Both the position numbers and the translations under genes were made by a program. 21,550 nt of DNA. Source: an uncultured Chromatiaceae bacterium (lineage in GTDB: Bacteria; Pseudomonadota; Gammaproteobacteria; Enterobacterales; Alteromonadaceae). Positions 16,849-21,550 of the stretch are shown piece after piece. The notes under the pieces were generated by a model. It ran no database searches, had not been told where the DNA came from, and was given only the letters and a program-made list of their open reading frames with translations. The stretch spans positions 1 through 21,550 of the forward strand of contig CALJUX010000060.1 of assembly GCA_937978655.1 (NCBI GenBank), in the 5' to 3' direction. The stretch's first letter is position 1; each line of letters begins with the position of its first letter.

Positions 16849-17205
16849 ATGAAGAATCATCATCAGGGCTGGCGCAGGCTTATCAGCGCGGCCAATTATT
16901 CAAAACAGGGATTTATCAGCAGTTGGCACTCTGAAGCGGCGATAAGACAAGAGCTGATGGCGTTGCTCGTATTGCTGCCTTTTGCCCTTTGGGTCGACGT
17001 CAGCGCGATGGAAAGAGCCTTGCTGGTATTAACCTTGTTGTTGGTGTTGGTTGTTGAGCTTCTGAATACAGGGCTTGAGGCTGTAGTCGACCGGATTGGT
17101 CCTGACTATCACGAGCTCAGCGGCAAGGCGAAAGATATTGGCTCGGCCGCAGTATTAACCATGCTGGTGGCTGCGGTATCAGTGTGGTTGATTATCCTGT
17201 TTTAG
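16849..17205 (+). CDS. dgkA: Diacylglycerol kinase DgkA
   Basis: 118 residues, start at 16849 with a strong TAAGGAG ribosome binding site. It has the short three-helix inner-membrane plan of bacterial DgkA. The conserved residues are present: SEAAIRQE (Glu29), ELLNTGLEAVVDR (Glu70, Asn73, Glu77, Asp81) and GKAKDIGSAAV (Lys95, Asp96). It phosphorylates diacylglycerol to phosphatidic acid with ATP, returning the by-product of phosphoethanolamine and glycerol-phosphate transfer to phospholipid synthesis. It leads an operon with the response regulator (15-base gap) and histidine kinase, and a PmrA-box-like site precedes it. This ties diacylglycerol recycling directly to the EptA and LtaS-like reactions encoded next door. 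Confidence 0.95.
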   Translation: MKNHHQGWRRLISAANYSKQGFISSWHSEAAIRQELMALLVLLPFALWVDVSAMERALLVLTLLLVLVVELLNTGLEAVVDRIGPDYHELSGKAKDIGSAAVLTMLVAAVSVWLIILF

Positions 17206-17220
17206 ACCGGAGTTTGCTCT

Positions 17221-17889
17221 ATGCGTATCCTGTTGGTTGAAGATGATCAATTATTGGCACAGGGGCTTATAGTCGCCCTGGAGCGATTGCACTATCGCGT
17301 GGAGCATTGTCTCTCCGGGAAGCAGGCACTACAAGCGGCGCAAAGCAGCAGCTTTGATGTGATGATCCTAGACCTTGGTTTACCAGACGGCTTGGCATTA
17401 CCGGTGATCAGAACACTGAGAGCCAGCCAGCAAGCGCTGCCCATTCTGGTTTTAACCGCCTGGGACCATCTGGAAACTAAAATCGAAGCGCTGGATGCCG
17501 GCGCGGATGATTATGTGCTTAAACCCTGTGATGTCAGAGAGATTGAAGCGCGCCTGCGGGTGATTCTGAGACGACATCAGCAACGGCATCAGGATATTCT
17601 GGTGAGCCATGAACTATTGTTAGACATCCAGCGACACACCTGTACGTTTCAAGATAAACCTGTCCACCTGACCAGCCGTGAGTTTTTATTACTCAAAGAG
17701 CTGATGTTGCATCAGGGCAAAATTGTCTCCAAACAGCATTTGGAGGAAATCAACACAGGCTGGAATGGTGATAACGAGGGCAACTCATTGGAAGTCCATA
17801 TTCACAATATTCGCAAGAAAACCGCCGCTTATGTGATTAAAACAATCCGCGGTTTTGGCTACACACTGAAGAATCACGATGAAAATTAA
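17221..17889 (+). CDS. pmrA: OmpR-family response regulator, PmrA-like
   Basis: 222 residues with GGAG eight bases before the start. The receiver domain has the acidic pocket VEDD (Asp8, Asp9), the phosphorylation site Asp51 in MILDLGLPDG, a Thr in VLTAWD and the conserved Lys in DDYVLKP. The C-terminal winged helix ends with EVHIHNIRKK and IKTIRGFGYTL, as in PmrA, QseB and BasR. It lies between dgkA and the kinase, with which it overlaps. PmrA boxes before the island's operons support the PmrA name over the closely related QseB, though PmrA and QseB cannot be separated firmly by sequence reading alone. It would activate dgkA-pmrAB, PAP2-eptA-omp and the glycosyltransferase operon. Confidence 0.88.
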   Translation: MRILLVEDDQLLAQGLIVALERLHYRVEHCLSGKQALQAAQSSSFDVMILDLGLPDGLALPVIRTLRASQQALPILVLTAWDHLETKIEALDAGADDYVLKPCDVREIEARLRVILRRHQQRHQDILVSHELLLDIQRHTCTFQDKPVHLTSREFLLLKELMLHQGKIVSKQHLEEINTGWNGDNEGNSLEVHIHNIRKKTAAYVIKTIRGFGYTLKNHDEN

Positions 17890-19273
17890 AAGTTTGCGGC
17901 GCATGCTGCTTCTGAGCATTAACGGCGTGATTTTGCTGTTGATGATCGTGACCGGCGTGAGTACTTTTTACAGTGCGCATCACGAATTAGATGAGTTGTT
18001 TGATGCCCAGCTTGCCCAATATGCCCGACTGGTGCGACACCTTTTAGTTGAAAGTTCATCGATAAAACCGGCATTTGACAATGTGATTGAAGTCCCGCGG
18101 ATCATTGAAGATGGTATAGAACGCACATCCGCGCAGGAACGCCATCCGGAAGGGCATAAATATGAGAGTAAAATTGCTGTCCAGGTCTGGAGCCAGGACG
18201 GCAAATTATTGCTGCGTTCTGCCAATGCCGGTACACATCCACTGCAACCGATGGACGCAGGTTATCATGTGGTGAATTTCGATGGGTATGAGTGGGTTGG
18301 CTTTAGTTTATATGCGCAAGATTTAAAGGTCTGGGTTTTCACTGCACAGCGGGAGGATGTCCGGGGTGAACTGAGCTTTCATCTGACCATCGATCAGCTA
18401 GTTCCCCTTAGCTTCGCTGTGATCCCGATTTTTATATTGGTGTGGCTGACCGTCTATTGGGGCACAAGACCAATCAACGAATTGTCAGCAAAACTTGCTG
18501 GCACAGATCCAGCAGATTTAAAACCTTTGCAGATGGAACTTCCCCGGGAATTACAGCCTTTTCAGCATGCGGTGAATACCTTGTTGGCGGAGCTCAAATC
18601 TTACATCAGCAAAGAAAAACGTTTTATCGCCGATGCCTCCCATGAACTTCGCACGCCGCTGAGCATTCTTCAGCTGCACACGGATAACTTAGCCAAAGCG
18701 CAGTCGGCTGATGAGGTCCAACTGGCTAACCAAGCGATTCAAAAAAGCACAAAACGGCTGTCCCATCTGGTGTTTCAATTGATGGAAATGCAGAAACTTG
18801 AGCATCTCAGTCATCCGGAGAAAAAACAGCTCTCCCTGCTCGGGCTGATGTCCGATGCTATGGGGCAGATTGAGAGCAAGCATTTAGACAACGTCAGCTG
18901 GGATATCCGGGTAAGTGCTGAGGCGACGATAACTGTAGAACCGGCGTTGTTCCAATGTGTGTTACGCAATTTGCTGGATAATGCCGCTAAATATGCCTGC
19001 CCAAATAGCGTGGTGGTGGTGGAATATTTTTCAACACTCACTCACAGCAACCTGACCATCACCAATCAATTGTCTAAAGATTCAATGCCTGAAATTGACC
19101 GGCTGGGTGAGCGTTTTTTCCGCGCCACAGTGCATCAGGATATCGCCGGCTCTGGTCTTGGACTGTCTGTTGTTCGCAAGATCACCGAGCTTCATCAGAT
19201 GAATTTAACATGGCAAATCAATGATGACGGTTGCTTTGTGGTGATGCTGGAGAGCAAAGAAAACACGGTTTAA
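17879..19273 (+). CDS. pmrB: Sensor histidine kinase, PmrB/QseC-like
   Basis: 464 residues. The start overlaps the response regulator by 11 bases, a sign of translational coupling. The first membrane helix is at about 11-31, followed by a periplasmic sensor of about 140 residues and a second helix at about 174-194. A HAMP-like linker follows, then HisKA with the phospho-acceptor His255 (ADASHELRTPLS), and the ATPase domain with NLLDNAAKY and GSGLGLSVV. The periplasmic start HELDELFDAQLAQYARL is typical of the QseC/PmrB group and contains an E-x-x-E (36-39). Much of the sensor is His- and Glu-rich (ERHPEGHKYE), which could bind metal or cationic peptides, but this is a guess. The partner regulator is upstream. 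Confidence 0.88.
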   Translation: MKIKSLRRMLLLSINGVILLLMIVTGVSTFYSAHHELDELFDAQLAQYARLVRHLLVESSSIKPAFDNVIEVPRIIEDGIERTSAQERHPEGHKYESKIAVQVWSQDGKLLLRSANAGTHPLQPMDAGYHVVNFDGYEWVGFSLYAQDLKVWVFTAQREDVRGELSFHLTIDQLVPLSFAVIPIFILVWLTVYWGTRPINELSAKLAGTDPADLKPLQMELPRELQPFQHAVNTLLAELKSYISKEKRFIADASHELRTPLSILQLHTDNLAKAQSADEVQLANQAIQKSTKRLSHLVFQLMEMQKLEHLSHPEKKQLSLLGLMSDAMGQIESKHLDNVSWDIRVSAEATITVEPALFQCVLRNLLDNAAKYACPNSVVVVEYFSTLTHSNLTITNQLSKDSMPEIDRLGERFFRATVHQDIAGSGLGLSVVRKITELHQMNLTWQINDDGCFVVMLESKENTV

Positions 19274-19328
19274 CTGATAAATAGACGACCTGCAATACTC
19301 ACCAATCTAATCTAGCCACTCCTTAGGA

Positions 19329-19346
19329 TGTGACGAACCTGTCACA
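19329..19346 (+). other. Short perfect inverted repeat after pmrB
   Basis: TGTGAC-GAACCT-GTCACA forms a 6-bp stem with a six-base loop between pmrB and the glycosyltransferase gene. No T-run follows, so it is a poor Rho-independent terminator. An overlapping pair TGACGA/TCGTCA could form instead. It may be an operator, a weak terminator or chance. Confidence 0.2.
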
Positions 19347-19365
19347 CGCTCGTCATCTGAATTGG

Positions 19366-19382
19366 TTTAACTGCTGTTTAAG
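19366..19382 (+). promoter_or_regulatory. Degenerate PmrA-box-like site before the glycosyltransferase operon
   Basis: TTTAAC-TGCTG-TTTAAG has the same 11-base period and five-base spacer as the two perfect sites in this window. It differs from YTTAAK only in the last base of the first half-site. It lies 30 bases before the start at 19413, in the same place as the other two relative to their genes. Confidence 0.5.
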
Positions 19383-19412
19383 ACATGCGTCCTTGGATCT
19401 GATGGAGCTCTG

Positions 19413-20138
19413 ATGGACATATCTGTAGTCATACCAGCCAAAAATGAGCAGGACAATATTCGCTACCTGGTGGAAGAGATTGTCGCCGTCTTAACCGGTC
19501 GGGTTGAATTTGAAATCCTGTATATTGACGATGCCAGTTCTGACCTCACCTACTCAAACTTAGCCGCTTTAGCTGCGGGCCCATTTCCGCAAATTCGTGT
19601 GATCCGACATCAAAAATCAGCAGGTCAAAGTACTGCAATCTGGAACGGTGTACAGAATGCCCGTGGACGTTGGATTGTCACGATGGACGCCGATGGCCAG
19701 AATGATCCGGCAGATATTCCTGCAATGATGCAACACGCTGAGGGAACTAGTTCCTTTGAGCATTTTTGTATTGCCGGCTATCGCAAAAACCGTAAAGACA
19801 CCGCCTGGAAACGTTGGCAGTCAAAAATTGCCAATGCGGTGCGCAGCCGGCTATTAAAAGATGAGACACCAGACACTGGTTGTGGTTTGAAACTATTACC
19901 CCGGGCTACGTTTCTATTACTGCCTTATTTTGATCATATGCATCGCTACATACCTGCATTAGTACGGCGTTTGGGTGGCCAGATTGTCATTGTCGAAGTT
20001 AACCATCGCGAGCGGAAGTTTGGCAGTTCGAACTACAACATGTGGGGCAGATTGGGAGTTGGATTAGTCGACATGTTAGGCGTGATGTGGTTGCAACGCC
20101 GAAGCAAGCAGGTGCAATTGCATCGTGTTGATGAGTAA
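19413..20138 (+). CDS. GT2 glycosyltransferase, Dpm1/ArnC-like, soluble
   Basis: 241 residues with GGAG five bases before the start. The GT-A fold motifs are visible: VVIPAKNEQDNI, DDASSD (39-44), the metal-binding DAD (Asp92, Asp94) in MDADGQNDPADI, DTGCGLKLL, and a C-terminal RKFGSSNYNMWGRLG. The protein belongs to the polyprenyl-phosphate glycosyltransferases (Dpm1, ArnC, GtrB) that load a sugar onto undecaprenyl phosphate at the inner membrane. It lacks the two C-terminal membrane helices of ArnC (about 320 residues), so it is closer to soluble Dpm1-type enzymes. It overlaps the VTT gene and is followed by an ArnT-like enzyme, the natural user of such a lipid-linked sugar. The sugar is unknown; the genes for L-Ara4N synthesis (arnA, arnB, arnD) are not in the window. 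Confidence 0.88.
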   Translation: MDISVVIPAKNEQDNIRYLVEEIVAVLTGRVEFEILYIDDASSDLTYSNLAALAAGPFPQIRVIRHQKSAGQSTAIWNGVQNARGRWIVTMDADGQNDPADIPAMMQHAEGTSSFEHFCIAGYRKNRKDTAWKRWQSKIANAVRSRLLKDETPDTGCGLKLLPRATFLLLPYFDHMHRYIPALVRRLGGQIVIVEVNHRERKFGSSNYNMWGRLGVGLVDMLGVMWLQRRSKQVQLHRVDE

Positions 20139-20844
20139 CAAAAGGCACGAGGAACTACTGAAAATATTTGGCCGGCTGGTGATGTTGGCGGTGTTGTGTT
20201 TTCTTGTCAGTCTCGCAGCCCACCAAGCCCCCGATCCAACTCACTTCAATCAGCAATGGATTGACAACCAGGCTCGACATAACGGCTGGCAAGGCATATT
20301 GAATTACCTGTTGGTTGCATCGTTGCTCATCAGTATTGGGCTACCGAGACAATTGGCAGCCTTTCTTGCTGGTTATGCTTTTGGCTTTTTTAAGGGGTTA
20401 CTCTTATCGATGTTGGCCGTCAGCATCAGCTGTCTGTTAACCGTCTTGTTGGTCAGAGTATTTGCACGTCCCTTTGCCCGGCATTTTTTTTCCAAACGGG
20501 TTAGTCAACTTGATGCTTTTGTGCATGAACACCCCCTCAAAAAAGCCATGGTGCTCCGGCTACTTCCAGTAGGTAACAACATGCTGACCAATATATTGGC
20601 AGGTATGAGTTCAGTGGCTGTTTTACCTTTTTTGTTGGGCTCTGTGATTGGATATCTTCCACAAATGCTGGTGTTTTCCTTGATGGGTAAAGGCGTGCTG
20701 CTGCAATCAGGTTGGAAAATTGGACTCAGTTTTGCTCTGTTTGTTTTTTCCAGTTTGTTAAGTTGGCACTTATATCAGCAGTACCAAACCAGTAAACAAT
20801 CACCGCCCTCAATTGAATCATGCTCTGCCGGAGAGCGAACATGA
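20131..20844 (+). CDS. VTT-domain (DedA/TVP38-like) inner-membrane protein
   Basis: 237 residues from the ATG at 20131, which overlaps the end of the glycosyltransferase gene by 8 bases; a GTG at 20125 is possible. There are about six hydrophobic segments, with the VTT/SNARE-associated pattern: GLPRQLAAFLAGYAFGFFKG, then LVRVFARPFARHFF, and LRLLPVGNNMLTNILAGMSS. Members of the wider family (DedA proteins, TMEM41B, VMP1) move lipids across membranes, and some bacterial ones help recycle undecaprenyl phosphate and affect polymyxin resistance. Placed between a polyprenyl-phosphate glycosyltransferase and an ArnT-like enzyme, it may flip the lipid-linked sugar to the periplasm, in place of the ArnEF or GtrA proteins found in similar operons. 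That role is inferred from position only. Confidence 0.8.
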   Translation: MSNKRHEELLKIFGRLVMLAVLCFLVSLAAHQAPDPTHFNQQWIDNQARHNGWQGILNYLLVASLLISIGLPRQLAAFLAGYAFGFFKGLLLSMLAVSISCLLTVLLVRVFARPFARHFFSKRVSQLDAFVHEHPLKKAMVLRLLPVGNNMLTNILAGMSSVAVLPFLLGSVIGYLPQMLVFSLMGKGVLLQSGWKIGLSFALFVFSSLLSWHLYQQYQTSKQSPPSIESCSAGERT

Positions 20845-21505
20845 TGAAGACAGTTGTTATTGCGCGTCTCATCAGTTGGTACCAGCAAAAAACTATCCAG
20901 CAGCAGCTATGGTTGTTTGGAGCTTTTGCCATTCTATTGATTGTAACCGGTATTGGCCTGAGGGACCCTTGGCCGGCAGATGAACCCCGGTTTGCACTGA
21001 TCGCTAAAGAAATGGTCGACAGCGGCCAATGGTTTTTCCCCAGTCGTGCAGGTGAATACTACCCGGATAAACCGCCTGTTTTTATGTGGGCTATTGCCCT
21101 GTTTTATCAGCTGACCGGCTCACTAAACCTGGCATTTTTGCTCCCTTCGGCATTAGGATCGTTGCTCACTGTATTTTTGGTCGTTGATTTGGGTTCCCGA
21201 TTATGGAGCCGCAAAATTGGCCTCACTGCAGGCTGGTTGCTGCTGTTTAGTTTGCAGTTCACCTTACAGGCTAAAACCGCTCAAATTGACGCCATGGTGT
21301 GCGCTTTCATTACCATTGGTTGTTACGGCTTGCTGCGTTTTATGCTCTTTGACGGCTTGTGGCGCTGGTATTACATGGCCTGGGTCGCTATGGGGCTCGG
21401 AGTAATCACCAAAGGAGTTGGTTTTTTACCCGCGCTGATGCTGTTACCTTACATCTGGTATCGCCTCGCGTGGCCGGGCGCTCCTATCATTCGACCTGCG
21501 TCGGG
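20841..21505 (+). CDS. ArnT-like PMT-family glycosyltransferase, 3' end missing
   Basis: The ATG at 20841 shares the ATGA overlap with the stop of the VTT gene. About 221 residues can be read, with no stop before the contig ends. The first periplasmic loop has the PMT/ArnT signature: an acidic RDPWPADEPRFALIAKEM, then YYPDKPPVFMWAIALFYQL. Several membrane helices follow. Such enzymes move a sugar from undecaprenyl phosphate to lipid A or a protein in the periplasm; ArnT moves L-Ara4N. Full-length members have about 500-600 residues, so more than half is missing. From 21506 the frame reads DRKSTRLNSSHESP, the known translation of the Illumina adapter, and should not be taken as protein. It is probably the last step of the GT2-VTT pathway. 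Confidence 0.88.
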
Positions 21506-21550
21506 AGATCGGAAGAGCACACGTCTGAACTCCAGTCACGAATCACCATC
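21506..21550 (+). other. Illumina TruSeq adapter contamination at the contig end
   Basis: From 21506 the sequence starts AGATCGGAAGAGCACACGTC and continues without mismatch to the CCAGTCAC end of the 34-base TruSeq read-1 adapter at 21539. The next eight bases, GAATCACC, sit where the sample index belongs, and the final ATC begins the next fixed part of the adapter. This is library sequence, not genome. Confidence 0.98.

Noticed and set aside
1..21550. CRISPR array, tRNA or rRNA genes, riboswitch
   Set aside because: No regularly spaced repeats and no recognisable RNA gene sequences were seen on either strand by reading. A covariance-model search would settle small RNAs.

Overview
The window looks like a chromosomal contig of a motile gammaproteobacterium. 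The reasons are a lipid A phosphoethanolamine transferase, a PmrA/PmrB-type two-component pair with PmrA-box operators, short DgkA, Omp85-type outer-membrane proteins, chemoreceptors and an IS10-type insertion sequence. I cannot name the genus. The last 45 bases (21506-21550) are not biological. They match an Illumina TruSeq adapter followed by what looks like an 8-base index, so the contig is real only to about 21505.

Region 1 (1-1656) is insertion-sequence debris. There is a possible IS3-like end at the left edge, the 5' two thirds of an IS10-like element (about 583-1470), and a lipoprotein gene cut by that element's end at 1470/1471.

Region 2 (1657-9583) is a four-gene sensory block on the + strand, more AT-rich than what follows. 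It holds a 1206-aa globin-coupled GAF-PAS-PAS-PAS-(degenerate GGDEF)-EAL protein, an Aer-like membrane chemoreceptor, a soluble PAS-PAS-MCP protein of BdlA architecture, and a small globin-like protein that appears to have lost its heme ligand. The block ends at 9584 in the 3' third of an IS10-like element. The two IS pieces are in direct orientation, do not overlap, and together make almost exactly one element (about 1325 bp). The block is therefore framed like a composite transposon, or a one-IS circle, that was broken inside the IS.

Region 3 (10354-21505) is an envelope-modification island. On the - strand lie an LtaS/OpgB-type phosphoglycerol transferase, then a tightly packed operon of PAP2 phosphatase, EptA and a POTRA/Omp85 barrel protein. 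On the + strand lie dgkA-pmrA-pmrB, then an overlapping operon of Dpm1-type glycosyltransferase, VTT/DedA-like membrane protein and an ArnT-like glycosyltransferase cut by the contig end. Three PmrA-box-like sites (two perfect CTTAAG-N5-CTTAAG, one TTTAAC-N5-TTTAAG) lie in front of these units. This suggests that the encoded PmrAB controls the whole island. EptA and the LtaS-like enzyme would release diacylglycerol, which DgkA can recycle. The GT2/VTT/PMT trio looks like a second route for decorating lipid A or another envelope glycan. No tRNA, rRNA or CRISPR array was seen.
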